Positions 1 through 14,384 are shown, counted from the first letter of the stretch. The stretch is 64,000 bases of DNA from Mycoplasmopsis anatis (GCF_900660655.1 NZ_LR215035.1:682001-746000); one strand, 5' to 3'. Made by a program: numbers and translations. Notes: generated by a model from the letters alone, not told the origin.

Positions 1-367
1 TGTTAATCAAAATTGGGATACCACTTAAGCCAGAAGGAATAGTGTCCCCTCTGACTAAAAACATTTTAGCACCAAAGTTAAAAATTAGCGCAGCAAAGAA
101 AATAAAAACAACTCTTAATCAATATCTTTTTACGTATTCACTAAATGTAAATGAACGTTCTTTACTATTTAATAAGTGACGTCCCATTTTATATTTTAAT
201 AAATCTGCTTGTTGTAAAATTTCTTCACTTTTACTTTCAATATAAAAACGACAGTCTGCATTATGTTTTTGAAATTTTGGATTTTTATTGAAAAAAGAAA
301 GTTTTTTTGGTGACTCTTTTTGGTTTTCACAACAATATTTTTTATTTTTTTGTTCCCTTAGTTTCAT
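1..367 (-). CDS. YitT-family membrane protein (N-terminal part, cut by window edge)
   Basis: The gene starts at ATG 365-367 and runs off the left edge; an in-frame TGA at 119-121 is Trp. The first 75 residues are hydrophilic and rich in Lys and Cys (an unusual soluble N-tail). A transmembrane segment follows (VVFIFFAALIFNFGAKMF) and then a loop with RGDTIPSGLSGI, which resembles the G-rich loop of YitT/DUF161 membrane proteins. Function in this family is unknown. A second YitT-family gene lies just upstream across ligA (2424-3670), so the two may be paralogs flanking ligA. There is no Shine-Dalgarno sequence; a TATAAT box ends 7 nt before the ATG. The YitT call rests on the short visible part and on the neighbour. 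Confidence 0.6.
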
Positions 368-374
368 GTCTAAA

Positions 375-380
375 ATTATA
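375..380 (-). promoter_or_regulatory. -10 box of the YitT gene, leaderless arrangement
   Basis: On the minus strand TATAAT lies 7 nt before the ATG at 367. The expected transcription start is therefore at or next to the start codon. No AGGAGG-like sequence is present. Confidence 0.5.
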
Positions 381-393
381 CTTATTTAATTAT

Positions 394-2369
394 TTATTTA
401 ATTAAATTAAATAAAAATTTATCATCAATAATCTCAATATTAAGTTGTTCAGCTTTGGTCTTTTTGGAACCTGCATTTTCACCACAAAGTAGATAATTTG
501 TTTTGTTTGAAACGCTAGAAGAAACAACTCCTCCATTTTGTTCAATAATCTCTTTAAGTTCTTCTCTTTTTAGCTCAAAAGTTCCGGTTATAACAAAAAT
601 TAAATTCTCAAGTTTTTTAGTTGAATTAGTTTTTACTGAGGAAGTGAAAATTTTGCTTAAGTGATTTATTGTGTTAACATTATTTTCGTCACTAAGTCAT
701 TTTTTTAGCGATTCTACTGATTTAGTTCCAAAATCGCTTTCATTTTCAAGTGAATCAATATCATAGGTTAAAAGTTCAGATATACTATTTATTTTTTTAG
801 CGATTATTTTACTTGCTCTTTCTCCAATGTGTTTTATTCCTAGAGCAAAAATTATTTTATTTAATTTGTTATTTTTGCTATTTTCAATACTTTCAAGAAT
901 ATTATTAACTTTTTTCTCTTTAAAAGTTCTTAATTGGAGAATTTTATTTTTATGTTCAGCTAAATTATAAATATCATAAACCTCTTTAATCAATCCCAGT
1001 TCAAAGAAAATCCTAATGTTAGATTCACCTAAATTAACAATATTTAAACTAGGTCTAGAAGCAAAGTGAATTATCTTTCTAATTTTCTTTTCATCACAGT
1101 TTTCATTAACACAAAATTGGTCCACATTATCATCAATATATTCTAATAGAGTATTACATGAAGGACAATTCATTGTTTTTGGATATACATCAGTTGAATT
1201 TTTTTTAACTAATTCAATAACCTTAGGTATTATTTCACCTGCTTTAATTAATTTAACTTCATCATTGATATTTAAGTTCAATTCTTTAATAAATTCATAA
1301 TTATGTAAAGTAGCAAATTGTACATTAGTTTGATTAAGTTCAACTGGTTCAACATTTGCTACATATGTTATTTTACCTGTTCTTCCAACACTAGTAGTAA
1401 TATTCAATATTTTAGTATTAGCTGATTCAGTTTCTAATTTAAATGCAATTGCATATCTTGGAAACTTAGCGGTATATCCTAGATCTTCTCAGATGTCAAT
1501 ATTATTTAATTTGATAACAAATCCATCGCAATCATAGTCTAATTTATTTTTAACTTCAGCAAATTTATCTATCTCTTCATAAATCTCTTCTAATTCAGTT
1601 ACTTTTTTAAAATATGTTTGTGTTGGAAAACCTAACTTATTAATAAATTCAATCACTTCAGATTGGAAATGTAAATTGTGTTGAAGAGGTTCAACCACTT
1701 CATATAAGAATGCACTTAAATTTCTTTGTTTAACTATCATAGGGTCTAATTGGCGTAGCGTACCACTTGCTGCGTTTCTAGGGTTAGAGAATTCCTGTTT
1801 ATTTTCTTTTTTAGTGCATTATTTATATCAATTAATGTTTTCTTCGAAATATAAACTTCACCTCTAATTTCAATTTCTTTAAGATAATTAATTTTTTGAG
1901 GTATAGAACTAATTTGGATAATATTTTCTGTGACATCTTCCCCTGTTATACCATCTCCACGTGTTACTGCCCTAATTAGTTTACCGTTTTGATAATGAAG
2001 TGAAATTGATAACCCATCAATTTTATAATCAAGTGCATAACTTATTTTTGTTTCATCAATTTTTTTAATGATGTTTTCGTGAAATTTCTTTATTTCATCA
2101 AAATCGTAAGCTTTTGAAAGTGAGAGCATGGCCTTTTTATGTTCAAATTTAGTAAATTTATTAGCAGCAAAACCTCCGATAATTTGCGTTGGGCTATCTT
2201 TTGTTACTAATTCAGGAAATTTGTTTTCTAAATCAATAAGTTCATTATATAACTTATCATATTCAGCATCACTTACAATCGGATTATCAAGATCATAATA
2301 ATGATGATTGTATTCTTTAATTTTAGTTATTAATTCTTTAATTCTTTCTTTTGCTTGTTTAATATTCAT
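394..2369 (-). CDS. ligA: NAD-dependent DNA ligase LigA, with an apparent frameshift
   Basis: LigA seals nicks in duplex DNA during replication and repair using NAD+. Visible in order: an N-terminal adenylation domain with the active-site motif LDYKIDG (the Lys is AMP-linked), VTRGDGITGEDVT, the NPRNAASGTLRQLDP motif, the OB fold (GRTGKITYVANVEPV), a four-Cys zinc finger (CPSC...C...C near 1090-1170), HhH repeats (GIKHIGERAS) and a C-terminal BRCT domain (GTFELKREELKEII...) ending at TAA 394-396. The start is ATG 2367-2369 with a TATAAT box 6 nt upstream. The reading frame breaks at a T6 run (plus strand 1807-1812, A6 in the mRNA) just before the NPRN motif. One extra A restores a 658-aa protein of normal length. 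Mycoplasmas normally have only this ligase, so a sequencing error or slippage is more likely than true loss. Confidence 0.9.
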
Positions 2370-2375
2370 AAAATT

Positions 2376-2381
2376 ATTATA
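2376..2381 (-). promoter_or_regulatory. -10 box of ligA, leaderless arrangement
   Basis: TATAAT on the minus strand is separated by six bases from the ligA ATG (2369). No ribosome binding site is visible, so ligA is probably translated from a leaderless transcript. Confidence 0.5.
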
Positions 2382-2423
2382 CAAGGAATAAAATTTATAA
2401 ATAAAAAATCAGCAAAATGCTGA

Positions 2424-3670
2424 TTAAAATTTTGCAATTGGTAGATAAACATGTCCATCAATACTTGCAATATCTGAAATTGATATAAATGCTTCTGAGT
2501 CAACATCTCTTATAGCTTTAATAATTCTTGGCACTTGTCTAAATAATGCAATTGAAGTTACAACATTAACTTCTTTTCCTGAATATCCACCAATACCTTT
2601 AAATACTGTAACTCCAGTAACAATTTTAGTATCATGAGCAAGTCTTTCGCTAATATCCATATAATGTTTAGAGAATATTTCTACTCTAACAAGCTTAAAT
2701 TTAGGGAATAATTTATTCAATACTAAAATATAAATAAAGTTTGTTAGTACAGTTGCTACAAAATTAGGTGAAAGATATAATTCAAATGTTCAAGCTTTAT
2801 TTAATACTGCTAAAACTTGTTCATCTTGTATAAGTGTTTTGTCTACACTTTTAAGAAGCATAGAACCAGGGATGTATGAACCGATAGCCACACAAATTAA
2901 AATAATAATAATGTTCATGTAACCAGAAATACTTGCGAATGATTTTTGTTTTTCATTGGCATATCACTCTCCTATTACTCCAGTAACTCCAGCTGTACCA
3001 CCTATGATTTGAATAATAGCAAAAATTCAAGATAATAAAAATCCGTATGTTAATGAGTAGATCATCAATGCAATGATATTCCCACCATCATTTCAAAGTA
3101 ATGGGATAATTGGGCTTAATGATTTTTGATAATCATTTAAACTGTTCTTTACAATTTTATTTGAAAAATCTCCAATGAAGTATACATCATTAGCACCATC
3201 AATAAGACCTATACCAAAAGAAATAAATGAAGAAACAACTAAGAAAATTACTGTTAAATTAGTGAATGTTTTTCCAATTTTTTTATAACCAAAAACAAAA
3301 ATAGGAATACTTAAAACTATATACGCAATTCAGTATATTAATTGGTCAATCATATTTCTTATATTTGCCCAACTGTTCTAGGCATTGATACTGTAATTAA
3401 ACGAGCAATTGATTGTCCAAATGCAGCTAGACCAAAATTGTATATACCAACATTTTTAACAAAAAATACACTTATCACACCAAACACAATAGCTGTAATA
3501 ATAGTTATGGTGATTATTTGTCACATTGGTTTTTGACCATAAAATGATCTTAACGGAAGACTAAAATTGGTCATTTTAGTTCTTTTATAAACTGTATTTT
3601 TTTTAGCAACGTCGAAATTTAAGTCTGTATTTATTTCATTATTACAATTAGATTTATCAAATTTACTCAA
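2424..3670 (-). CDS. YitT/DUF2179-family membrane protein, with an apparent frameshift
   Basis: The protein has a ~50-aa polar N-tail, about five to six hydrophobic segments (e.g. IIALMIYSLTYGFLLSW), a glycine-rich GGTAGVTGVIGEW loop and a C-terminal cytosolic domain (FKGIGGYSGKEVNVV...IIKAIRDVDSEAFISI) typical of DUF2179. Its biochemical role is unknown. The start is TTG 3668-3670, chosen because GGAGG lies 5 nt upstream (3676-3680). The 5' part (about 103 codons) runs into TAA at 3359-3361 in its own frame. The rest continues in another frame from ATG 3351-3353. One added base near 3355-3361 gives a continuous protein of about 415 aa. It is either a recent pseudogene or a sequencing error. 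Confidence 0.75.
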
Positions 3671-3732
3671 ATTAACCTCCATAAGTTAGTAATTCTAATT
3701 ATACCTTATTTTTAGGTTTTAGTAAATGTGAA

Positions 3733-3761
3733 AAAATCAGGGGTGGTGTTTCCCTGATTTT
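3733..3761 (-). terminator. Rho-independent terminator of the giant lipoprotein gene
   Basis: A perfect 10-bp stem (AAAATCAGGG/CCCTGATTTT) with a 9-nt loop and flanking A/T runs lies about 35 bp beyond the lipoprotein stop codon. It could work in both directions. Confidence 0.75.
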
Positions 3762-3795
3762 CTATTATTTAATAAATGTGGTGTTTTTTATTAAA

Positions 3796-6700
3796 TTAAC
3801 GGGTTGTTGTAGAAGATGTAGCTGGTGCAGCATGTGTAGTAACAGGAGTAATTGGACTACCGTTTTCAATTGTGTTTACACTTTCGTGTTCTTTGTTGTA
3901 TGAGAATCCAAGAGCACTTGAGTATTTTGTTTTTACAATATCTCCAACATTCTTGTATTGATCTTTAGAGTATTCACCTGTTGTTTTTGCACTAGCAATG
4001 TGGTAGGTTACTAATACACGTCCAACATGTTTAGTATCTAAAGCAACACTATCAACTACAACTTTTAGATCAGCAGCTTCAACACTTCCGTTAGCTTGTT
4101 TTGTGTAAATTAATGCTGATTGTAATAATCCAGCTTTAGCTTCATCTGTAGCAGCTTTATTGTATTCTTCTACAAATTTTTCAGCAGTCATTTCACTAGC
4201 TTTAGTTGAAGTAAATGATGCTTCAGCATTAGATAATGCAGCTAACATTTCTTTCTTGTAAGCTAATTCAGATTCTTTTGGTAATTGAGTTAACAATGAT
4301 CTGTTTTCAACTTCTGCTAATTGAGTTACTTCTTTTGTTTTTTCGTCGTATGATAATAATTGAACAGCATATGTTACAAGAATGTCCCCATTTGCATCAA
4401 CTCTATCTTTAATTACAACGTTAATGTATTTATCACTATTAAGTTCGTATTGAGTAAAGTGAACATTGTCTTTAGCAACAAATAATTCTGCTTTTTTAAG
4501 AGTAAGTGATTCTTTAGTGTATTCTTCTTTTCCTAAAACATTAATATCGAATGCTTTTCCATGATTTGCTGTTACTCAAGCACTATTTTCATCAGAAGTA
4601 CTTGCATTATTTCCTGGTAAGTAGAATTGCAATTTATCATCTGCATTACCTGATAAGATTTCGTCATAAGTAATTAATTCTTTTTGACCATCTTTGATAA
4701 TGTCTTTAGTAATGATGTTTCCTGTTTTAGCTATTAATGATGTAAGTAATCAGTTTTCAATTTTTGAAGCTTCTGCCTGTTTTTTCTCTTCGATTTGAGC
4801 AGCTTTTGTTTTGAATCCTTCAACTTTAGCGTAAAGTACTGGTGAAACAATTTCTGGGAATTCAATTGATGAAACTCTGAATGCAACTTCAAGTACACCT
4901 GTATTATCATTTGAAGACAATACTCTTGTGTCTTTAGCAACTAATTCAAGACCACCATATTTTAGGTAATCAGCTGAGTTTACAAGTTTTAATCCTGATA
5001 CTTCAGAAGCTAAAACTAATGATTTATTTTTAACTTCTTCACCGTTAGTCAAGAAGGCTAATTTTCCATCATATAATTGATATGATTCAGGAACTATATA
5101 TAATGAATCAACAAATTGAGATGAATTTACTTTTGAAAATACCTTGTTATATGATTCAATTTCTACTGATTTACCATAGTCATTTCAATCAGAAATTCTT
5201 GATGTAGTAAGATATTGTTCAGTTTCAACTCTTCTTAATCCACTTGCACTGTCTTTTTCTTCAGGTGTAATTAAGTTTGTGGTTAATACAGAAGTTTTGA
5301 TTAATGAAGATTGTGCTCCTGTGTATACTGAATCAAATCCAGCGTATGATTTTGTTTTATCACTTGAAATTAATCTATATGTAACAAATACATCTGTAGA
5401 TTTAACACCAAATTCAACCGCTTCAATTTCTAATTTAATTTTTTCATTGTCTAAATCAGCTTTAACAACTTCTCTTTGATTTCCGTTAACTAAAACAAAT
5501 TTTTCTCAGAATAAGTTCTTATCTGATTTAATTCCAACTAAATCATTTGCTGTAGCTTGAACATCTGAAGAATCGAATTTGAATGAGAATTTATTAGTTA
5601 ATGCATAATTGTTTAATCTCTTAACTTCATCTTGATATTGTTTTTTGTATTCTGATTCTTTTAAGAATCCAGTAATAACAATATCTTTTTCAACTGTTAC
5701 GTTTTTAAATCCTTCTTTTGCAGAAGCGAATTCTAGTTTAGCTTTTAATGTACCATTCTTATCATCTGCTTCAAATGATTTGAATGCAGAATTAATCTTA
5801 GCTTTTGTTTCATCAAGTCCAGGGATATTAAATCCTTCTTTAATATTATTAGGCATATCTATAGATGGTCTTGAAGCTAAAATATTATAGTATTCTAAGA
5901 ATGAGTATTTACCAAGATTTAATGTGCCTTTTGCATTCAATAAGATTGATGGTAAAAATGCATTTACTTCTGTATTAGGTTTATTGATGAATCTAATTCA
6001 AGTAATGTCTTTAACATTTTTAAGTGATTCTTCTAAAACTTTTTGTTCTTTAGCATTTTCAGTTAAGAATCCTGGAATAATAACTTCTTTAGAAACAGTA
6101 ATTTTTGAATTTTGTTTATCTGTAATTTTTACTGTTACAACAATCTTGTCATTTGCATTTTGATTTACCTTATCGTCAAATTCTTTGTAATCAAAGCTTA
6201 ATGTACCTGTTTTATCTAATTCTGCACTTAATGTAGGTAAATTAAATAATTCCTTAGCTTTTTCATCATTTAAAACTGAATTTGGCTTAATGTATTTTAA
6301 AACATCTTTAGGAGATACTTTGCTAATGTGATTTATATCATTCTTTTTATCTTCACCAACTAATTTGTATGTTGGATTTAATGAAGAAAGTGCTTGTTGA
6401 TATGAATCTTTTTTAGCTTGTTCTTCTTTTGATAACTCTTCAGTTGATGAAGTGTCAGTTGTTGATCTAGCAAATGTACCAAATGTATATGCTTTATCTT
6501 CTGATTTAACATCTGATTGCAATAATGAAACAAAGTTAAAGTTAAACTTAATATTTCCATTAGTTTTTTCAGATAATGTAGTATTAATTACAACTTTAGC
6601 ATTTTCTAATTTTTCATTTGTTCCATAATTTGCAATAGCAACAAAATCAGTAGCATTTAATGTAACATCATTAATGTTAATTTCACCTAATTTTCTTAGA

Positions 6701-9700
6701 GCGTTTGCTGAATCAAAATCTTTTGCTTTTTCAAAATCTTTAATTTTTTCATCTCTATTTGCGTCATTGTCTAAGATAACTGAAACAATTCCTTTGTATG
6801 CGAATTGGGCTTTTAATTTATTCAATCTTGCTTTTTCAGCTTCTTTAGTTGCTAAGAATCCTTCAACAGTTGTTTTTTCTAAAGTAACTTCACTTACTTG
6901 ATTTACACCATATTCTGAACCAATAGTTGTTGATAATTTAGCTGTTACATCAACTTTTCCATCTCTACCATTTTCAGTATTAACATTCGCTGTGTTTGAT
7001 TCAAGAGATGTTGGTGTAAAGTTAAATTTACTTAAGTCAATGTTGTAAAGAATTGAAGTAGGTTTAACAAGTGAATTAATATCTAATCCATCAACAAATT
7101 TATATGACACCTTAGATAAATTAGTGAATTTTGCGCCATCTTTTTTAACGGCATCATCAACTGAAGTAGTGGCTTTACCTGCATAATCCACTTCAACAAT
7201 TGGTTGTTTTTTAGCAGCTTGTTGTTGAATTAATGTTTTAAGTTCTTCTAGCACTTGTTTTCTATAATCTTCGATTGATACAAATCCATTAATTTCAAAG
7301 TTTTGTGTTAAATTAATTGTTTCTAATGTTCATTCTGGGAAGTATGGTGAAACAAGAGTATATTTAATTGAAATTGATGATGTATCAGTTTCTGATTTCT
7401 TAACACTTAATACTTTAAGTTTAACAGCATAAATTTGATCTGCAGGTTTTTTAGCTGTATGTCTTTTGTTAACATTTGCTTCAGAACTTAAATCGCTACC
7501 TTCTAAAGTATTTTCAATAGCTTCTCTAGAATTATCTGCAAATACTTTTTCTTTTGGTAAAAAAGCACCATCATTCATTGATTTGAAAACAATGTTTTCT
7601 GGATGATTAATAGCTTCAATTAATGTAGCTTTTGATTTTTCATCACTAAAGTATTTACCATCTCTATCGTAAATAACAATAGCATCATTACTTTGGATGT
7701 TTGCACTAATAAATGCTTGCGCAGTTGAGTATCAGTTAGCTTTCAATTCTTCGAATTTAGCATCTGATAAGAAACCACTAACTATGTTTGTTTTTGGTTC
7801 ATCTGCACTAACTCTATCAACACCAGGTATTTTAATTGAAACAACACCTTCAGCGTTAACTGTTCCATTGTTTCTATCTGTAATTTTAACATCTGTTGTT
7901 ATTTCTTCTAATTTAATGTTGTCTTTTTCAACAGGGTAAGTTTTGAAATATGGTACTTCTTTAATTTTTGTAAGTACTACTTCAGCAGTCAAATCAACAT
8001 TACCTTCAGTTCCTGTTAATCCAGTTGTAACAAATCCGTTAATTGCTTCAAAATATTTGTAGTATTCACTAGCTTGTGGACCTTCGAAAATTGAAACAGG
8101 GGTAGAAGGAATTCTATTAATTCCATTAATTTCAAATTTAAGACCTGTGTTTGAAGCATCATTTTTAACCGATGCTGAGTTTAACACTTTTCTAAGAGCT
8201 TGCTTAAGTTCTTCAACATATTTAGTTCCCATAAATCCATTAATTGTAAGATCGAATGTTTTTGAAGGAACTCCTTTTGTTTTATCCACTCTAGGATCAT
8301 TTGATTCGATTGTTACTTTTAATGATACTGAACCACTGTCATTTCCATCAACTCCAGGATTCATAACAATATTTTTAATTGTGAATTTTCCGGCTTCTGA
8401 TTCAATTTCTCTATTATCTTTCTTAAAAGTTAATTTAAGAATTGATTTAGTTAAATCAAAATCTTTTTGTTCTTTTTCAGCGTTAAATTCTGTTGAATAT
8501 TGTGATGCTAAATATCATTTTTTATCTTTAAGACTTGATAAATCTTTATTGACGTATACTACTCCACTAGGGAATTGAGCTTCAGCTGCAGCAGCAATTT
8601 TATCTAATTCTTTTTGAATTTCAGCGTTTGTGTCAGTAGCAGAAGTTTCTGTTCCACTGTTATTTTTGTTTTCTGTATAGTTGTATCCATCTACTAATAC
8701 TTCTTTAGTAATTGAAACACCATCTTTAGAAATAGAATATGTAACTAATAATGTTTCTGGGTGTTGTGTAGTAGTTCTTGATGATACCACTTCAAATGTA
8801 ACACCTTCTGGTAAAACATCTGTGTTTACTTTAATAACCGCTTCATAATTAGCTTTATCAGCATTTAACAATTTTTCAGCTTTAGCTGCTGAACCGTTTT
8901 TGTCATTTAATTCTGCATGAACTAATTTAAGTTTTGATACTAATTCTTGAAGAGTATTACTTGCTTTTAAAGCTTCTTCTGATAATTCTTTAAATCCAAG
9001 AACATCTCTTGTAACTACTAAAGGTTCTGAACCTTCAACATTTGAAGTTAGAGTAACTTCAACAGTAACTTTAGAAGAAGCATTATCTCCAGTTACTTTT
9101 GTAATTGTAGCTGTAGCATTAGCATTTTCATCTAATAATAATGCAACAAAGTTTTCAACTTGTGCGTCACTAGCTAATGTTAATGATTTTTTAAATCCTT
9201 CAGCTGTAGTAACTTTTAATGAAGTTTCAGCCAACTTTTGTAATCTTGCATTTTCAGCTGCAACAATTTCTGCTTTTTTAGCAGCTAATTCTTCGTTGTG
9301 TGTAGCTTCATTTTTGAATCCAGATTGTGTAACTGTTATTGTAGCAAATACATCTGGTTGAGCTAAACTTCTAAGTAATACAGAAATTTCAGCTGTATCG
9401 TTTTTAGCAACAACACTAGTAATTGAAGCTTCAATCCCTTCAATTTCCTTGTTTTCTGCTACATTTTTTGGTTTACCTTTTAATTCAAATAATTTTTTAA
9501 GTTCACTACTTGACAATGATGGTAAGTATACATCAGCTTTAGCTTCTGCCCCAACATATTCTGTTTCTATAGCAGCTTTTTGTAGTGTTTCTCTTAATTT
9601 GTTTTTTTCTTTTACGAACATTTCTGGAACAATTTCATTTACATCAAAATCTGCTGTAAGAACAACAGGAGTTAATTTGTCATTATTTCTAGCTCTAATT

Positions 9701-9999
9701 TTAGCTTCAACATGAACTTTGAATGTTCCTTCGACTGGGTCAACACTAGTAATTTCGTAAACAAAAATATTATTCTTACCGCTTGTAGATTTAACTTCGA
9801 AATCATTTTTTGTTAAAGATGATCAGTGTAGTAAACTTAAACCATTTTTAACAACTATAGAACTCGAGCTTTTTTCAAGATCTAAATCTCCTTGTTTTAC
9901 TTCGGTTTCGTTATTACAACTTACTGCAAGTGCACCAGCAGCAAGTGTTAAACCACCTAATGAAGAAGATAAAATAACTAATTTTTTATTATTTTTCAT
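3796..9999 (-). CDS. Giant lipoprotein with tandem GF-motif domains (2067 aa)
   Basis: The start is ATG 9997-9999 with GGAT upstream. The N-terminus is a lipoprotein signal: MKNNKK, a hydrophobic stretch, then the lipobox LAVSC near residue 30, so the mature protein should be anchored outside the membrane. The single reading frame crosses at least seven TGA (Trp) codons. The body is a series of diverged domains of roughly 100-260 aa, most ending in a short signature such as VTQSGF, TINGFM, VSGFLS, TVEGFL, IIPGFL and VITGFL (about residues 227, 589, 744, 1047, 1310 and 1444), followed by a charged helix rich in Lys and Glu. This resembles 'lipoprotein 17-related variable surface protein' repeats of mycoplasmas, though I could not test that. 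The C-terminus is Thr/Ser/Pro-rich (SPITPVTTHAAPATSSTTTR). A surface adhesin or antigen is likely. Confidence 0.8.
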
Positions 10000-10093
10000 T
10001 TTTATCCTTTTCTTTTAATATTTGAGGCAAAATATAGCTGTACATTTGCAATCGATACTATTTTTTACCACATTAAGCCTCGCTTATATTATA
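10000..10093 (-). promoter_or_regulatory. Promoter and structured leader of the giant lipoprotein gene
   Basis: On the minus strand a TATAAT box lies at 10088-10093, giving a 5' leader of about 80 nt. GAGGC just after the start region can pair with GCCTC about 24 nt before the ATG, enclosing about 45 nt. The SD-like AAAGGA stands just before the ATG. The remaining divergent intergenic DNA up to gyrB (to 10361) is AT-rich, and I see no gene in it. Confidence 0.4.
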
Positions 10094-10305
10094 CACATAT
10101 TAAAAATATTAAATAAAGAAAAAAGATAAAAATATTAAAGTTAGATTTATTAATTATTATTAATAATATGAATACAACTTTTTAGCCTTAAAAACAAGTA
10201 ATTAAGTAATAGTTATAATATGAAAAAATATTTTCACAAAAAATAAATTTACATATAAGTAAAACGGATTGAAAATAATGCTTTTTTTATTGTATAGTTA
10301 AAATT

Positions 10306-10323
10306 TATAATATTTGATATAAT
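10306..10323 (+). promoter_or_regulatory. Candidate -10 boxes of gyrB
   Basis: Two TATAAT hexamers (10306-10311 and 10318-10323) precede gyrB by about 40-55 nt. Neither has a convincing -35 hexamer. A GAGG ribosome binding site lies just before the ATG at 10362. Confidence 0.4.
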
Positions 10324-10358
10324 TTAAAAATAATTTATAAATAATAAATTGAGGTTAA

Positions 10359-12320
<1,962 letters not shown>

Positions 12321-12327
12321 TTAATTG

Positions 12328-12356
12328 TCTGATTAGTTTACTAATCAGATTTTTAT
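12328..12356 (+). terminator. Terminator of gyrB
   Basis: A 9-bp stem (TCTGATTAG/CTAATCAGA) with loop TTTA is followed by a T-rich tract, 7 nt after the gyrB stop. Confidence 0.8.
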
Positions 12357-12498
12357 TTTTTTATTGTTAAATTTCTTAAAGTTAATTTAATTTCTTTTGT
12401 TTTTTTAATATCAATATATAATACTTTTATAAATTAAGATAGCTTATCTTAAATTAGAATATTTTATATTTTCAATAATTAAATTACATGGAGAAAAA

Positions 12499-14382
12499 AT
12501 GAACCCAACAAGAATTATACCGTTAGGTGGAGTTCAGGAAATTGGTAAGGCAACTCTATTAATTGAACAAGATGATCACATCTTTTTAATTGATGCAGGT
12601 ATTAAATTTGCTGACACTTTCACAACCGGAATTAAAGGAATAATTCCAAATTATTCTTACTTAAATTTACCTGATAAAAAAGTTGAAGCTTTATTTATAA
12701 CTCATGGACATGAAGATCATATTGGTGGAGTTATATATTTAGTTAAACAAACAAAACTAAAGAAAATTTTCGCACCTAAAATTGCAATTAGTTATTTAAA
12801 ATTAAAATTTGAGGAACATAAAATAACTCGCAAAATTGAATTTGTTGAGATTGATAAAAATGATAGTTACAAATTTCCAAAAGGAGTTGTGGTTGATTTT
12901 TGAACAGCTCAACACTCAATCCCTGATGCTTTTGGTGTTAGAATTACTACTCCACATGGAAAAATTATGTGTACTGGTGATTTTAGATTTGACTATACAC
13001 CTATAGGTAACTACACAGATTTTGCTCGTTTAGATGAAATTGGTAAACAAGGTCTTACTGCGTTACTTAGTGACTCTACAAATGCGATGCGTCCATATCA
13101 CTCACCAAGTGAAAAAGATATTTTAATCGACATTAAAAAACATATGGAAAATGCAAAGCGTAAGATTATTATCACTGCATTTGCTTCAAATTTAACTAGA
13201 GTTAAAGTTATTATCGAGCTCGCTGCACAGTTAAATAAGAAAATTGTAACTTTTGGTCGCTCAATGATTCAAGGAATAAAAATTGGTCGTAAATTAGGTT
13301 ATATTGATGTTCCTTCGGATATTTTCATTGATAAAAAACAACTCTCTTCTATTGATGATTCAAAATTAGTTGTTTTAACCACAGGTTCACAAGGAGAACA
13401 GCTAGCAGCACTATCAAGAATGTCTTACGGAAAGCATCCTTCAATTAAAATTTCTAAAGGTGATACTGTCATTTTCTCAAGTAGTCCAATCCCAGGAAAT
13501 AGAATGGTTATAGAATTACTTATAAACAGACTTTACAAACTAGGTGCTACAATCAAGGAAAATGGTACTGATGGATATTTACATACTTCAGGACATGCTT
13601 ACCGTCATGAACATGATAAGATCTTTCAATTAACTAAACCTAAGTATTTTATCCCATACCATGGTGAATATAGAATGTCAATTGTACATGGTCAAAGTGC
13701 AGTTGAAAACGGAGTTGATTCTAAAAATATCATTATTCCTGAACCTGGAAGAGTTTATTTAATGAAAGATGAAATTATCACTCCAACCAATGAAACAATA
13801 GACTATGGACCGATATATATCGACGGTACTTCAATTTTAAATACTAATGCTGCACTAATTAAAGAACGTGCTAAATTAGGAACTTCTGGTTTTGTTTCAA
13901 CTATTTTAACAATTAATAAAAAAACTAATTCTATTATTGGTAAACCTCAAATTATTAGTCGTGGAGCTTTCTTTGTAAAAAATTCGACTAAACTAATTGA
14001 AGAAACAAAAAGAATTGTTCACGGTTCAATATTACATTGCATTAGAAATAATTCAAATTGAACAATTCCTGAATTAAAACAACTTATTATTGACCGTCTT
14101 TCAACCTTATATCACAAAGAAAGAAGACGTGTTCCATTAATCATCCCTATTTTTAACATTATTGAACAAGATGAGTCAAAAGAAAAAAATAACAAAAACA
14201 AAAAAGATAAAAAATTAAAAGTTACTTTTGAATCTGATCAAAAAACAAATACTCAACAAAAGCGTTCAGGTGTTGCTCAAGCTGAAAAAATCGTTGAAGA
14301 AATGAGAAAAAGCATTACTAAAAAAGTAAGAGAAACTGAAGAACATATGTATAATGAAATGTCAGAAGATGAGGAGCTATAA
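12499..14382 (+). CDS. rnj: Ribonuclease J
   Basis: RNase J is a metallo-beta-lactamase/beta-CASP ribonuclease with 5'-3' exo- and endonuclease activity for mRNA decay and rRNA maturation. The 627-aa protein begins MNPTRIIPLGGVQEIGK. It carries the zinc site HGHEDH at residues 69-74, a second metal ligand region AQHSIPDAFG, TGDFRFDY, the SDSTNA motif, and the beta-CASP HTSGHA and PYHGEYRM motifs. The last ~80 residues are very Lys/Glu-rich and look disordered. The start ATG has GGAG 6 nt upstream. The gene ends 2 nt before hpt, whose ribosome site lies inside the rnj 3' end, so the two are one transcript. Whether it is J1 or J2 cannot be decided here. Confidence 0.9.
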
Positions 14383-14384
14383 TA

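Noticed and set aside
3342-3536. Plus-strand frame opposite the second YitT gene
   Set aside because: It is the complement of a membrane segment of the YitT gene and has no ribosome site.
5279-9715. Several plus-strand frames of 60-140 codons opposite the giant lipoprotein
   Set aside because: They are antisense shadows of the repeat protein; their hydrophobic Ser/Phe/Leu-rich sequence is the complement of its Lys/Glu/Thr-rich coding.
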